DNA from: Rotaria socialis
Lineage: Eukaryota; Rotifera; Eurotatoria; Philodinida; Philodinidae
NCBI GenBank assembly: GCA_905331475.1
Contig: CAJNYU010000114.1
Span: 372,001-436,000 of the forward strand
DNA length: 64,000 bases
Direction: 5' to 3'
Below are positions 45,081 through 60,128 of the stretch, in pieces. The stretch's first letter is position 1. Each line of letters opens with the position of its first letter. A program made the position numbers and the translations under genes. A model generated the notes under the pieces. It was given only the letters and a program-made list of their open reading frames with translations, was not told the origin of the DNA and did no database searches.

Positions 45081-48000
45081 ATGCATTCTACAACCGGTCA
45101 AACATCCTCAACAGTATCCTCATCTTCAAATTCTACGTCATCTTCGAAAACAACAACTAATATTGAACAATACCATTATCCACCAATTTCAACACTTCGT
45201 CGACCGAGTCGACCAAGTAACATTGATTTATCTGTATTCGATGTAAATAATACTCAACAACAAAATGATCCTGGTATTTATTCTGCACCAGTTTGTCATT
45301 TGAAACAAACTCAAAATTCAAATCATCCTCATGCACATCATATACAACAACAATCGTTAATTTTATCACCTCATGCTCATACTGCTACTTTTCATTATCA
45401 ACCACCACAGCAGCAACAACAGCAATGTATTCAATTATCTTCACACCATCAACAGCAGCAGCAGCAGCAACATAATATTCATCAGTATCAACAGCAAAAC
45501 CATCTTCATCATCAACAACAACAACAACAACAGCAGCAGCAGCAGCAACAACAACAACAACGACATTTACTAGATCCTTTTTCTCAGCATCAACATACAC
45601 CGCATACATTTCCATTACAAACATCCTCAAATCATTATCAGCATTATTTTCATTTCCCACCATCAACACAAAACCTTGGAACAACAAATAATTCAACACC
45701 ACCAGCATACAATCAATTAACATTACAAGTAAAATAAATAGTCTAGAAAAGAATAATAAATAAAAATTCATACTTCTTTACCGTTAAGGCTAATGTAACA
45801 AGTAATGGTCATCATTCACCATTGAGTCATCGTCCAAACCAAATATCATCATCAACAACAAATACAAGTCAACCATCTACACCTACGCATAATAATCGTT
45901 TACTTGCTGTACAAATTCAAGAACAACAACAATGGTCTAATCCAGTTCTCAGTCCATTTATGGTTAAACGAATGAATGAAGGTGGAAATGTTGTTACATC
46001 AATGCAAATTGACGATGACGAAGATCCATCAGCTTCAATAGATGCGCTTGTTGGTATGTAGCAAAAGAAAATAATTAAACTTCTTTTAGTCGTAAATCCT
46101 TAGGGGATTTATTTTATAATCAATAGACAAACGATTAGATAGACACTAAGTCAAGCATATTTTCAACAAATGATATAGCCATCCAAGTACTATATAAAAT
46201 AAATCGAAACTATTTTATTCTCTTGTTTTTTTAGCTTAGAGTCCTTAAAAGAAAAGAAAAAGAAAATCAAAATGCACTGAATTTCGATTGAATATGTGTC
46301 AAACATGCTGATCTTAACCTCTCGTTAGTCTTGAAAAATATTATGTTTTTCTCTGGCGAGCTTCGGCTAGTTTCTTTCTTGTTTCTATTCACAAATATTT
46401 TTTGTTTCAAAATCACCTTTGACCTTGTTTGCCAAATAAATAAAAAGCAATTAATCATATCCAATCATATTATAATATACGTACATCCATGACTTGATAT
46501 TATATAAGATTTAGAAAATTTTTTTATTTTCATCTTTGACACACATCCTCAAGTTTAGTTCTATTTATTTTTTGCATTAGACAAAAACAAAAAATCTCCG
46601 TGTTTCCCAAATAATTAATACTCAAATTTTCGAAAGTTAAAAAAAGTACATGTTGCTTTTCTTTTATTCAGCTGACGTTGATTCGAATTCACATGATCTA
46701 CTTGATGATTCACAAAATAAATCTGTTGATGAAAACAAACCAACATCAACAGCACCATTGAATAAATCTCGTGCAAATACAACATCTCCATCGCCACATT
46801 TATATCTTCGTAGTACATCCCATATATTAACAACACCACCAAATCCACTTGCATCAACTGATCATCCCGATAATCAATTAACCGTTGCGAGTAATTTCCA
46901 AAAAACATTTAGTCCTCTTCATAGTGCAGGCTTTGAATTAACATCCAATCATAATATTCAAATTTCATCGTCGACTGTAGCAGCGAGAACCTCATTTTTT
47001 ACGTTCGATGCAAATGTTCTCAAAGAAAACGATTTGAAAAATCATTTAAATGATGAAAATAAAGATAATAATCAAGATCAAATGACTAAACCGTTGATTA
47101 TAAATACGGACGAAAGAATAAACATGATGTCAACAAATGGTTTGAATCAAGATGATAATAGTAATCACAGTTCGACTAATAGTAATAGTCAACATACGTC
47201 ATCAAGAACTCATAGTCAGATGTTACACTCATCAGGAGGTTCGCATATCTTCTGTTTCTTTCTCATTTAAATTTTTTTTATTATAGACAAAAACCGATTA
47301 TCGTCTTCATCGAGTGATGTTAAATTATCACCATTGGGTTCAACAAATAATAATAAATCTCAAACAAATAATTCATCATTATCGCCTCAACAACAAACTA
47401 ATCGACACTATTGCAGCCATCCGGAGTGTGGAAAAGTAAATCGAAGCCACACATTAAAATAAATATTAGTATTCATTTGTTTTTAGCTATTTGCCAATAA
47501 AAGTGCATTAGCAAAACATAAACTTACTCATTGTCAAGATAGAAAACATAAATGTTCAAAATGTAACAAAGGTTTTAAACGACTTGATCATCTGTAAGTC
47601 AATATTAAACCAATCTCTCCCCGTCTCTCTCTCGAGTTAAGTCTAGAAATAGCCGCTCTAAAAAATATATTGACTCCGACAAATTGTATTATATATTCGA
47701 GAAGACTGTCTTCGGGATAGATGTAAACATCTTCGTTAACGTTTACAAAGCATTTTTTAAAGATTTCTCGAGCCATCTCCAAAATGAATTTTATTGACGA
47801 CGTGTAGAATCCACTAATTATATCTACCAGTGATAGTTGTCGGCGAAGTATATCCTAACATTTTGAACCAGAGGATATTTAATTTTTACATTACACAATG
47901 TTGTTCTAGGGTATTCCTTCGGGGAAACTGAGTAGGAGTACATTCATCTTATAAGTCCATCATGTACAATGAATCTTTGAATATCGAGCAGTTGAAGTGC

Positions 48001-51000
48001 TCAATGTTTACCCTTCACATGTCAAGAATGAATGACGAGTAACTATTTTGTATTGTATCCATTGAAATTCACACGGATTCGAGATGAATAACATGTGATA
48101 GTTTTTAAAACATTAATTTTGTCAGGGTTAAACTGAACTTCTTTGTTAACATCTAAACGATTATAAAGAACATTTTAATAGCTCTTGACACTTTTTCGAG
48201 CAATGTCTTACTAATTGGATCTCTGGTTAAAAACCAAACAAAATCTTAGGATAAATCGGATCTGAGTCTTAACCGAAAAACATCATATCCAATGATTTTG
48301 AATAATTCATATGAGATTAACAAGTAGAATTCAATATCAAGATTCTTCATTATATTTCATGTATTATTAGTTAACGTAAATAATTTATTTACTACGCCGA
48401 GTTCATACTAACATATATTAACGAATGACGTGAATCATGCATATGTATTATAACACTATTTTGAATAATTATCAAAGCTGACATAGTCTACGGGTTTTTG
48501 CGATTAGTTTTTTTCTTCTGTTGTAATCTCATGAGTCAAAAATTAGAAATTATAATTTATGGTGTTTTTACTTGTTTAAGTCATGGCCATATGCTTACAC
48601 ATGAAGAAGAAAAGCCACACAAGTGTCGTGTGCCAGATTGTAATCGAACCTATTGTGATGCTCGATCATTAAAGCGACATATTGAAAATGCACATCAAAA
48701 TATCTTAGCTGCTATACATGAAGGTGGACATGAAGAATATAGAAATTTTTTACCGGAAACAGCATTTGTTAAAACCAAGGAATTAAGTAGTGATTTTTCA
48801 ATTGATTCCATTGATCATAATTCTCCTCAATCATCATCGATGGATAATGAACCATCATTTTCTATGAATCAACAAAATCGGTCATCATCGAATGGAAACA
48901 AATTAGTAACAACCTATACGTATGTTCACATCTTGTATTTCTTATATGCGATAACCCTTTCCTTTTAGATTTGATGAAGAAAAATGTGTTGAATGCCATA
49001 TTTGTAAAAGAAGTTTTAAAAATGGTGCAGCACTCAATGGTCATATGCGTTTACATGGTGGATTTAATGACGTAAATATGCAAAGAAAAAGAGAACAAAC
49101 CCTCTCATATCTGTATTTATCTTTTAAGAAACAAGTGTTACCTACAACGCTTGAAGGTATGCCGAGAAAAAAACGTCTAATAAATTCATCAAACAGCGAA
49201 CATCGTATTACAAAACGAAAGCGTTTCGATTCGCCTTCGACGTCCAATGAGTCGAACTCCAGATCTTCAGTTCAATGTCAAATGCCAATTAAAAATGGAG
49301 AAGAAGATATTGCGATGATGTCTTCATCGCCGAGTAATTCAACAAATGATATTTATCAACAAACAATGTATCGAACATTACCGCCATGTTCGGATGTGCT
49401 GCATCATCGTTCATACGATCGACTATCATCATCATCACGTACACGTTCAATATCATCGTCAGTTGTACAACCAGCAGCAAGCCCATTAGCCTATTATAAT
49501 ATTAAAAATCCAATGAGTGTACAACCGACGACGAATGTTCTAAAACCGAGTCGAAAACAAATGCCATTACCATTATATTTATATGATAAGAATAATAATC
49601 ATCATTATGGTTTTGATTTATGTTCCAATGAAGAGTCTATTTACAATCGAATGCATATGCCAAATAATATAAATAATCCGTTAAATGTATCGACTGGACT
49701 ATTACGATTTGATCCATTTACTAATGCAGAAGCGTTTCCCAATGTTACAACAATACAACATCATCATCATGATGAGAAAATGAGAAAAACTTTATCGGCC
49801 GATGAAACCTCGAAATATTATCATCATGACAGACAGGTAAAGTGTACTTTTCGTCTTTATGATCAAATCAAAATTTTATCTTGTCGTTGCTTTATTACAA
49901 CACAATATACGGAGAAAACAACCGTTGATATCTGATTCACTAGGGCACTGCTTTTGTTTAACAACAAACGAACTAAACAAGATTTATTTTCAGTCTTGTG
50001 GGAAATCATAATAGAAAGTGAACTTACCACTCCTATGTACATTTGCAACGGCTCATAAAGCACAGACAATGCTTGATCAATAGTAGAAATCGCATTCATT
50101 CACATAGTTTTGGAAATAAAATAAAATTTCTTTTGTATTTAACTTAGATGATGAATGAATTTTCGCCTTCCAATCATCCTCAACATCCATATTTTCGATC
50201 GACATCTACTCAACATCATCCAACAAATTTCTCTCAATTTTCCATTCCTTCACATTCAACTTCAAGTATAACTCCGAATCTTCTTCAAAGGATTATCTAT
50301 CATACAAATGATTTATTAAATAAAGAATTTTATGTACCACATAACGAACTTCTCAATCCACATCATTCAACCGTAGATGAATCAAACCGTTATACGCCAT
50401 CGTCGAGTCCATATACAGCACAATTATATCACTCACCATCGCCACATGTTGTTCATTCGCCCGGTGATAGAAGTAAAAACAAACCAGCCTAATTTTCTCT
50501 TTTAATAAATATATGTATTTTCTTTTCTAGTACCTAATTCTACTTCATCACTCATAAATACTCCGGTTACATCCCCTTATTCAAGTATGAACGCTAGTCA
50601 CTGTTCACCATCATCATCTAATGATATGTGCAATAATAATAATGTATCGATAGTTAATAGTAGACAATCGTCGCCACTTACAAATTCATCATCATCCCAT
50701 GGCGTACTTAAAAAACGTATTTTAAATGCTTTAAAACAGGAAGCACAAGATGAACAACATACAAATCAGACAATATTAGAGTATTCACCTTTGATGGAAC
50801 AACAAAGTTTTGAACAAGATAAGCAGTCAATAAATCGTGAAAATTCATCAGAAGATCCCACATCATCAATAGTAAAAACAAGTCCTCCTGTTCATAATCC
50901 AACAGTTGAATCAGTAAAAAAGTCAACATCAGGCTTTCTTATTATATCTCCGTCATCATCGAGTCGTGCAAGTTCATCAACATCAACGTCATCAGCTAAA

Positions 51001-53066
51001 ACTCATTTCAATTATGAAAATGTTACTTCAGTAAATCCATTAAAATCACCTGATAGCACTACTATTAACAATATGAATAATAGTTCATTTCAATGGCCAT
51101 CACAGATTTCACAATTTCGTCGACTACAAAATCTTGGTAGTCAAACACCAAATCCACTTCCATCAACTCCTTATACACCACCGCCCATGCTCAGCCCATT
51201 TCGTAAAGGCTCAGGTCTCTATTATCAAGTTTTTTCTCAAACAACACCAGTTCCAGCACAGACGTCAACTGTAGCAACACCTGTTCTACCATTTACACCA
51301 ATACCAGACGAAATATCAGGACCGAAAATTAATATTGGCGAAGATTATCAAGCTGCAATTCCGAAACTTCAAATCAAAATTGACTATGACGATGCAGGTT
51401 TGTCATTTTGAATCTTCCGATTTCTCACACTAGAGTATGCATTTCTACGACTGATATATTTGTTCGAAAAATAATGAAATTTAAGTGATAATATTTCAGT
51501 AAACTGCTTGAAATGGCCTTTTTCGAACTAGAATTTCCATTCTTTATATTTGCAATAATATGTGCGACTCATTATTAAAGCAGACTCAAGGATTTTTCTG
51601 ATTAAATGCTAATGTCTATATCAGGTTTTACATATTACTAGTCAACATGACCTCCACTAATTTTGTCTCTAATATATGTACATATATTAGTGCTTATGGC
51701 TTGTCATTTACTTAGAATCATTAGTCTGAGAAGTTTCAGAGCAATAAACTAAGTTAATTTATAATATTGAGCATTTTTAACATAAGACGTTGAATTAAGT
51801 TTTTATTCAAAAATTCTTTTGTTATTCTATTTATCTAAAATGATTAACTGTTTTTGACCTAATAACAACATTCTTTTGGTAATAGAAGATTATTATCTGT
51901 ACAATTCACAGAACATTCTAGAAAATACTTGTAAATAATCATTTAATTCTATATAAACATTCCTAGAAAATATTCAATCTCGATTAACTTTAGGTTATTA
52001 CCTCGATACATTCTTTTTTCTATAAACCATCAATTTTCACCTTTAGATCACGATGAATTATTATATTCTTCATCTCAACTTCCATATCTTGATGAACAGG
52101 CACTTGAAAAATATGAGCAATTAAGTCGAACAAATCCTTTATTATTTTCCCCTCGTCATTCTCCAACATTATATCCCATAGAATTAGTATATATGTTATT
52201 GCATGAATATAATGGTGATTTACAACGTACATTAGCTGCTTTACTCGATGGTACAGCACATGATATAAAACAATGTCGACCATTACATCGATATCATTTT
52301 CCTGAATGTGACATATGGACTAAAGAAGAAGTCGATGCATTTACAAAAGCAATGGAAACATTGGAGAAGAATTTTCTGCTTATTAGTCGAGCAGTATGCT
52401 TTCGTTATCTAAGAGAAACTAATAGTTGAACTGATTTTTCTTATAGGTTGGGACAAAAACTGTAAAACAATGTATTGAATTTCATTATATGCCAAAAGTG
52501 CATCCATTAGCTCGTGAAACATCTACAAATTCATTATCAGCCAAACGAAAACGATTGCAAATGTTAAAACATAAACAACATGAACAAAAACCACCATTTG
52601 ATGATGAATCCTCATTAGCATTTCATGAATTTCGTATTGTAAGTTAATTAATTTGGTAAAGCAAAACGAATCAATCGAAACGAAATTTTCTTTTAGTATG
52701 ATGATGGTTTAACAATGCATAGTGATAATGCTTCAATCGCTCATTTTACCTGTGATATTGACAATTGTATGGAGGTAAAGAATATTTTTTAGTTACGAAA
52801 GGAATATACGTCTGCTTTCGAGATATCGATGATAATATAGGGAGCATCATGTTTTTTGACACATTAACCAAAGGCAGTAGAGCTCAGATAAACAAAGTCT
52901 ACATAAACATCCTAACATATTGAGACAGTCTGTCATTATTTTCTATTTTATTTTCTATTAGACTTTTACAAGTGAACGAGCATATCGAGCTCATCGTCAT
53001 GATCATCGTCGTATAAAGAATAATGTAACAACACCAGTAAATACGAAAACAAAAATGAAATCTTGA
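45081..53066 (+). CDS. ZNF541/TRERF1-like C2H2-ELM2-SANT corepressor subunit
   Basis: Fourteen exons with matching phases give 1599 residues: 45081-45728, 45789-46053, 46672-47238, 47287-47435, 47487-47593, 48581-48919, 48969-49071, 49129-49836, 50148-50472, 50531-51397, 52047-52393, 52447-52638, 52697-52774, 52962-53066. Order: His/Gln-rich start with polyQ (about 108-161); C2H2 fingers at C536/C541/H554/H558, C566/C569/H582/H586, C594/C599/H612/H617 and C701/C704/H717/H721; Ser-rich linker; ELM2 from about 1336 (KINIGEDYQA); SANT at about 1449-1495 (IWTKEEVDAF); a last finger C1558/C1563/H1576/H1580. This architecture is that of ZNF541, TRERF1 and MIDEAS, nuclear scaffolds that bind HDAC1/2 through ELM2-SANT. 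The 57-nt intron 49072-49128 is in frame and could be retained. Confidence 0.88.
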
Positions 53067-53549
53067 TTTGAACAGTTCGCTTTCCTTTTCCTTCACATTT
53101 TAATGTACATATTTATATATCCTGTTTTTCGTTTTGGTCTTGTTTCGTTTATTTTTTTTCCTTGAACCATTGCGACAGTGATTAGTCCTGATAAAAGAAA
53201 ATAGAAATATTATATATCTATCCATGAACAAAAAGAAATTATTTTTCTGCGCTCTTTAGTTTTTTTCTTTGTGCATGTTTTGAAAAAGAAACGCCTTATT
53301 ATTTATCTAAAAAAAACAAGAACGGTGAATCGGATCTCAGTGCAGGTGTTTTGTGTTCTTCTAGTCAGATCTTTTGTTTTTGTGTGCGTATGTTTTTTTT
53401 TCTTCCTCTCTATTTTCGTCCGTCTGCGCTTTCTCGGCTACATCTAAACGGTTGGATGTAGTATTATTGTTCTTTTCCCCTATTTTATTGTATGCGTGTG
53501 TGCGTGTGAAACCGTTTATGTATGAAAAGAAAAGCAGAAAAAGTAGTCA
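53067..53549. other. Intergenic between convergent genes
   Basis: T-rich 3' flanks of the zinc-finger gene (plus) and of the first transporter (minus). No gene seen. Confidence 0.5.
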
Positions 53550-55380
53550 CTACGCTTTATTTTCATCTGCAGCATAATCTTCTACAGCATCCATTGATTT
53601 CGATTTCGTTTCGGGTAAAAGTAATGTTAGCAAAACGATGATAAAAGCTAAACCTGCTGATGCATAAAACGTATACGGTAGATAGGCTTTATTAATTGAT
53701 GTATCAATAATGGGTGCGACAATGGCACCGATACGGCCAAAAGCAATGAAAAATCCATTGGCACCACTTCGAATTGCAGTTGGAAATAGTTCAGTTACAA
53801 ATATCCACGATACAACAATTGTACCTGATATAGCAAACTTTCCGATTTGAGCGATACAGACAGTTGCAATCGAACTTCGACTTGAAATAATTGGAATGAG
53901 AATAACACAAATAATAGTGAGCGCTATCATAAGAATAAATGAACCTTTACGAGCAAGTTTAGTTGACATGAGTAAGGATCCTACAATGTATCCGGCTGCT
54001 TCAACAGCCGCACCGATGAGTATTCCTAAATATGGTGAAATACTCATTCCAGCTAAACCGTAACTTATTTTAAAGTAAAGCAGCAATGTTGTAAAACTTA
54101 GTAGAACACAAGTCAATAATTTAGCAATCATTGACCCATGCATCAGAATTTGACGAATTTTTTGAAAAAATGATAATTCTTTATCATCTGACGATGCGGT
54201 TGATTGATTACGAACAAGTTCTTGATACGCAGGATACCAATCGGCTTCTTTTCGCTTATTTGTAGTTGCAATTCGTCGTAGTAGTGCTTCCAATCGAGCA
54301 TAGTCTTGTTTAGAATATAAATATAACGGGGATTCAGGCATAAAATACAAATAAGGTATTACAAGACCAATAAAAGCTGTATTAATCCATTTCAATATTT
54401 GCCAATCTTTTGCTAAATAAGCAAATAACGTAACAAAACCTTCACCCGTTGTAAATGAAATAAGTGCAAGATTGCCAGCTAAATTTGTATGCGCCGATGA
54501 TGTCAATTCGAGCATAAGAACAAATGCCAAACTATAGGCAACAACATTAACACCTGATGCAAATTGATTTAATAATAGAAGGCCAAATCTAAAAGATCGT
54601 ATTCACTAGTTTTATCAAAAGAAAAACTAAGAAATTTACTTTATGTCAATTGACATAGGAACCCATTGTATCATTGCCTGAGTAATCAAACATGCCAGAA
54701 ATAAAATGATCGTAACGAGTGTAATTATTTTCTTTCGACCAAATTTATCAGCCAAAGAACCAATAATAAGTAATGGAAAACAGCCACATTGCATTAGAGT
54801 AGCTAGCAAGCTTTTTTTCGGTTCACTTCCACAAACAAGATTAGCTTCTTCAGTAAATGTATATCCAAAGACTGATCGATCATAAGCCCATCCATTTGGA
54901 CAAGTGACAAGAGTATCATCAGTATTTCCAGTTGAATAACGTGCACATTGTTGCCATTTTGTTCCACTCGTTGTTTTTGGTATGTAACGATTAATTAATA
55001 GTTCATGTGTTTCATTGATTGGATGATATTGATTATCATTTGGCCATACATTTTCAGGTAGTCGACATCGATGATCAATGCCAGCTGCAGCAAAAACATA
55101 ATAGAAAGTAATAGCTGCAGCGCTCATCGGCATGAGATTCATAAAGAAATAGTGTATGAGTTGAAATCGTCCTAGACCACCGCATTTTTGTAGAATAGTA
55201 TCAAATGAAATGGGTGTCGATGCTTCAAATAACAGACTGGTATTCGTATCAACTGGATCAACCTGACAAGAGATACTGAATTTTTTTCAAAGACGAATAA
55301 TATATTTTGCTTACACGTATTTCCATTTTAATAGAGTGAACGTTCAAGGAGTCAGTATCACTATTGACTACTGTAGTCAT
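53550..55380 (-). CDS. SLC22-like organic ion transporter (copy A)
   Basis: Three exons, 55380-55315, 55262-54640 and 54588-53550, with phases 0 and 2, encode 575 residues. Major facilitator layout: a short acidic N-terminus, a first membrane segment, then a large extracellular loop (about residues 83-165) with Cys and N-glycosylation sites and the motif NGWAYDRSVFGYTFTEEANLVC, which matches the SLC22 loop-to-TM2 pattern (WxYDxS...TIVTEWDLVC). The loop after TM2 has GSLADKFGRKK (about 190-200), the conserved MFS motif. MPESPLYL follows TM6. A second-half signature (ELFPTAIRSGANG) and the ending LLLPETKSKSMD also fit. SLC22 members move organic cations, anions or carnitine across the plasma membrane. 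Substrate cannot be predicted. Confidence 0.88.
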
Positions 55381-56972
55381 TTTTTTTATCTTGAGTTTGT
55401 TCTTGGTAAGATGATGCTATATATGGTTTTGACTCAATAGTTCTATTTTATTCTGTCGGTACTATTACCTTTGCTCTTATATAAAAGATAAGGAAAGCAA
55501 TGCACAAGAAAACTTGTAGAAGCGAGGAAGTCGAATTAGTTTGAACTTGAATTGAGGAAAGATTGGTTAGATGTTCTAATAGAAATTTGCTTTAATTTCA
55601 ATTATTAGACGATGCGCCTGTCAAGAACAATATTAAACTCATAATAAAAGACACAGGTCGTTAAGAAGTCCTTGATTTAAATCTTTTAAATCTTTCTTTT
55701 ATTCTCTTGCTGAAGAATAAAGGTTAAGAAAAATGTTAGATGATAATGTACTAGGTTATCTATTGATAATGATAATATGATCTCTTCAGATGAAGCCCGA
55801 CTCACGTGGTAGTAAGAGAAAAAGAGGAAAGTTATAGAATGACGCAAGGTTAACAGAACAGTTCAAAATAGACTTCACTGGTATCAACAGTAATAGTATC
55901 GATTTACTGATTGTAATTGAATCTTTTGCTGACGTCTACTTTGCGTTAGACACATAGTGAATTGAGATGGATGTGGAAGAGAGATATAGCACTTATGCTC
56001 GATTTATTTGTCATGATCAATCAAATCTATGAGATCAATGTTAATTTTTTCTGAATATAATGACAATGCATTTTCAGTATTAATTTACCTAAATCTTGAT
56101 GTAACTCTTTTTGAGACTGCAAATAACGCATTATTTTAATTTACTTAACTTTGAAACTGGTAGATGGCGATCGTGACCTATTTTCTCACATACTGTTCAA
56201 CACTGAGGATTGTTTAAGTGGAAATGATTCGATTATGTGCACTCCTTTGACTGCCATTTTGTAGTCGTCAATGACTCTATGCTGATCCTTATCAATATTA
56301 CGTAATCTTTTTCTTCTCTATAAACAGATTTAAAGCATATTTACAGCTAAATTCAGCAATTCTTACAGTAATAACCGACCCATTGACACGCATACGAAGA
56401 ATCACTGCCAACATTTGATTTTGAATTAATTTATTATCATAGAATATTTGTTTAGAAATGACTAGGATAGCGCACCACTGATAACTATTAAATTTCAGTT
56501 GTTTACATCTGAATTTCTTCTTACAAATGTGTTTTTTACGACATACATAGACGATAACTTTAGAAGTTTGTCTTTTCTCAGTATTCGTGATGAATATGTT
56601 AAGACTGATTGATGTATAAAAACATCAAAATGTCTTAGTAAAGTCTATTTGCTTAATTTATATTGACGAATATCAATAAATGTTAAATGTCATTTCAAAA
56701 CTATAATATCTCATAAAGGTTGCACTAAATAACATTCAACAGTTTCTTTCAATTTTTTGTCTTGTCTTTTTCAAAGTTGTCCAATAGTATTATGTTGTCC
56801 GAATGCGTTAAGCATTTAAGAGGAATTCAATAATTTCATGAACGAAAAGCTAGAAACATAAGTTTCTAAATTATCAAGTTTCATGTTGTTGCATATGTCT
56901 CTTTGTACATATCTCAAATCATTATCTATGTATTTTGAAACAATTTATGCGTGAAAAACTAATTTTTAAGCA
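55381..56972. other. Spacer between transporter copies A and B
   Basis: 1.6 kb of AT-rich sequence without a recognisable frame or repeat. Should hold the promoter of copy A. Confidence 0.4.
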
Positions 56973-58799
56973 TCACTGATTTTTTTCATAATCTTCTTCG
57001 TCATCCATTGATTTCGATTTTGTTTCTGGTAAAAGTAATGTTAACAAAATAACGATAAAAGCTAAACCGGCTGATGCATAAAATGTATAAGGTAAATAGG
57101 CTTTGTTAATTGAGGTATCAATAATAGGTGGGAGGATAGAGCCGATACGACAACACGCCACAAAGATACCATTAGCACCATTTCGAATAGTAGTTGTGAA
57201 AAGTTCTGGTGCATATATCCATGATACAGCTATGGTACTTGATATAAAAAATTTTCCGACTAGAGTGATACAGACAGTCGCGATTGGACTATGACTCGAA
57301 ATGATGGGAATAAGGATAACACAAATAATTATTACTATTGCCACAAGTATGAATGAACCTTTACGCCCGAGTCTTGTTGATATAAGTAAAGAACCAGTTA
57401 TATAGCCAGCTGCTTCGAGAGCACCACCAATTAGTATTCCTAAATATGGCGAAATACTCATTGCAGCTAAGCTATAACTTATTTTGACATAGAGCATCAA
57501 TGTTGTGAAACCAAGTAAACCAGTAATTAATAATTTAACAACAATTGATCGATGAGCTAGAATTTCACGATTCTTTTGAAAAAATGATAATTGTTTATCG
57601 TGTGACGATGTAACTGATTGATTACGAACAAGTTCTTGATACGCAGGATACCAATCGGCTTCTTTTCGCTTATTTGTAGTTGCAATTCGTCGTAGTAGTG
57701 CTTCCAATCGAACATAGTCTTGTTTAGAATATAAATATAACGGGGATTCAGGCATAAAATACAAATAAGGGAGTATAAGACCAATCAAAGCTGTATTAAT
57801 CCATTTCAATATTTGCCAATCTTTTGCTAAATAAGCAAATAACGTAACAAAACCTTCGCCCGTAGTGAATAAAACAAGTGCCATGTTTCCAGCAAAACCT
57901 CTATGAGCTGATGATGTTAATTCCAACATAAGAACAAATATTAGACTAAATACAGCAGTAGTAAGACCGGATGCAAATTGATTGGCCAAAATAAAATAAA
58001 ATCTAAGAAAAATGAAACCATCCTATTCTAAAATAGTGAGTAGTTAAAGAATTTACTTTGTGCCGATGGACATGGATATCCATTGCAGCATTGCCTGAGT
58101 AATCAAGCATGTTACAAACAGAAAAATAATAACAGTAGTTATTACTTTCTTTCTACCAAATTTATCAGCATTTGGTGCAATAACAAGTAATGCAAAGCCA
58201 CCATATTGCATAAATGTAGCTATCGAACTCTTTTTCGACGCATTCCCACAAACAAAATTAGCTTCTTCAGTAAACGTATATCCAAAGACTGATCGATCAT
58301 AAGCCCATCCATTTGGACAATTCATAAGAGTATCATTCCTAGTTCCATTTAAATATCGAACACATTGTTCCCATTTTCTGCCATCGTTTGTTTTTGGTAT
58401 GTAACGATTAATTAATAGTTCATGCGTTTTATTGATTGGATTGTATTGATTATCATTTGGCCATACATTCTCAGGTAGTCGACATCGATGATCAATGTCA
58501 GCTGCAGCAAAAACATAATAGTAACCAACGGTTGCAGCACTGATGGAAATAAGATTCATAAGGAAATAGTGTGTAAGTTGAAATCGTCCAAGATGCCCGC
58601 ATTTTTGTATGACTGCATCGAAAGAGATCGTTTTCGATACTTCGGGTAATAAATTTATGTTGGTATCGATTCGATCGTCCTATTGATATGCATTTTGAAA
58701 TCAGGTCTTAAGTGGTAAAATCAATTTTAGACTTACATGGAATTCTAGTTCATTGATATCTGCTTTCAAAGGATTTTTTGGAGGGTTTAATTCATTCAT
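56973..58799 (-). CDS. SLC22-like organic ion transporter (copy B)
   Basis: Same three-exon structure as copy A: 58799-58737, 58679-58057 and 58002-56973, 571 residues. The second exon is exactly the same length (623 nt) in all three copies. The extracellular loop, NGWAYDRSVFGYTFTEEANFVC, MPESPLYL and LLLPETKSKSMD are conserved. Two motif positions differ from A and C. The post-TM2 motif is APNADKFGRKK instead of GSLADKFGRKK or GSFADKFGRKK, losing the usual leading Gly. The TM11 loop is ELFTTTIRNGANG instead of ELFPTAIRSGANG. The frame is intact, so these may reflect divergence of transport properties. Confidence 0.86.
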
Positions 58800-60128
58800 T
58801 TCGTGTTCTTGGTGTTCTCCTTGGTCATATAAACGATCGTAAGATTCTGTTATCTTATCGTTTTCATTTGAATTCTATGTTGCATTCTTTTGTGGTTATA
58901 ATCTCTGAGTATGTGTGTATGGTAGAAACGAAAAGTTTTGACAGAATAAATGATATATTGAGTCACGTTAATTAAATGTGTTAGTCTCTGTCATCGTATT
59001 TTAACGCTAAACATATGTTGCTAGGCGAAAATATTTTATTCCTATGGCATCGATCTATAGACAATATGATTCAGCATTTTTACATACACATGTACAGCCA
59101 TTCGTCTGAATTTACTCGTTTAATTAATAATATTTCAGGCAAGGTAAAGACGGTGAAAGAATTCCATTTGTTCTTCGAAATTTACATCCTTCATCAGTTC
59201 AGTTGCTTACGGTACAAGTGCCTTTTTTCTTAAAAATTCATTTAAATGCATTTCTTGTTTTCTCGAGTAGTGTAAACATGAGCCTACTATAAAAGTATAA
59301 AGCATAATGAAGAACAAGAGTAAAATCTTGAAAACAACTTTTAGTTTTCATAATAATATTAGAATGATTGATCCCGGCGAACAAAATATATTCTACATAT
59401 AGATAATGTTCAATGATCTTCCTTGATTTGTACAAGTATAGTTTAATTCTTAGATGCAAAACACCTTGATCCTGTCTAGACATTTTCTATTGATAGCTAA
59501 TACATAAAAACATACATGATAAATGTACGCAAGATTCGTTTTTTTTTTGTTATTACTCATCATTTCTGTGATTTATGAAGATATTTTTCACACTGCAACT
59601 ACTTCCAATTGATCATTAGTTATCATTTAGCTTGTACTGATTTTAAAACGATTAAAAGAAGCCTGAATTTAGTTTTTTTTTCAAATCGATCTCCTACTGA
59701 TTAATTAAATGGTTACACTCCTTATGGAATTTCTAGGAAAAACATGATTTTCCCAACTTACCATATTGATCATGGCAGGTTCCCTATCTCCGTTATTTTT
59801 CTTCGGATAAAATGAAGCTTCTTGCTTGTTGTGTTCCTTCAAAATTCTTACGCAACGTGTTTGCGTTATTACGAAAACGACGTGAGTCATGTGAGAAATT
59901 TCCCTTCGCGTGTTACACGATGTCGTCAGTATTTATACTGCTGTTTTCTTCATAAACTTTCATACAACCTGCACGTTCGCCGACCATTTATCGTCTACAT
60001 TACTGTCTTCAGCTCTTTTGTTTTACAAACTCTGTGTTTAAAATTTTTTTTTGTCAATTAATTTGTTGATCTTTTATTTTCGAAATAAAAGTTTGAAAAC
60101 ATTCTTGTCTTTACTTATTAACTTTACT
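58800..60128. other. Spacer between copy B and the RBBP6-like gene
   Basis: A divergent intergenic region (copy B is on minus and the next gene on plus), so it should hold both promoters. No further gene seen. Small frames show no domains. Confidence 0.4.

Noticed and set aside
45157..45771. Minus-strand frames rich in Val, Ala and Asp
   Set aside because: Antisense translation of the polyQ/His-rich first exon of the zinc-finger gene.
57103..57784. Frames on either strand inside transporter copy B
   Set aside because: Alternative frames of the SLC22-like coding exon.
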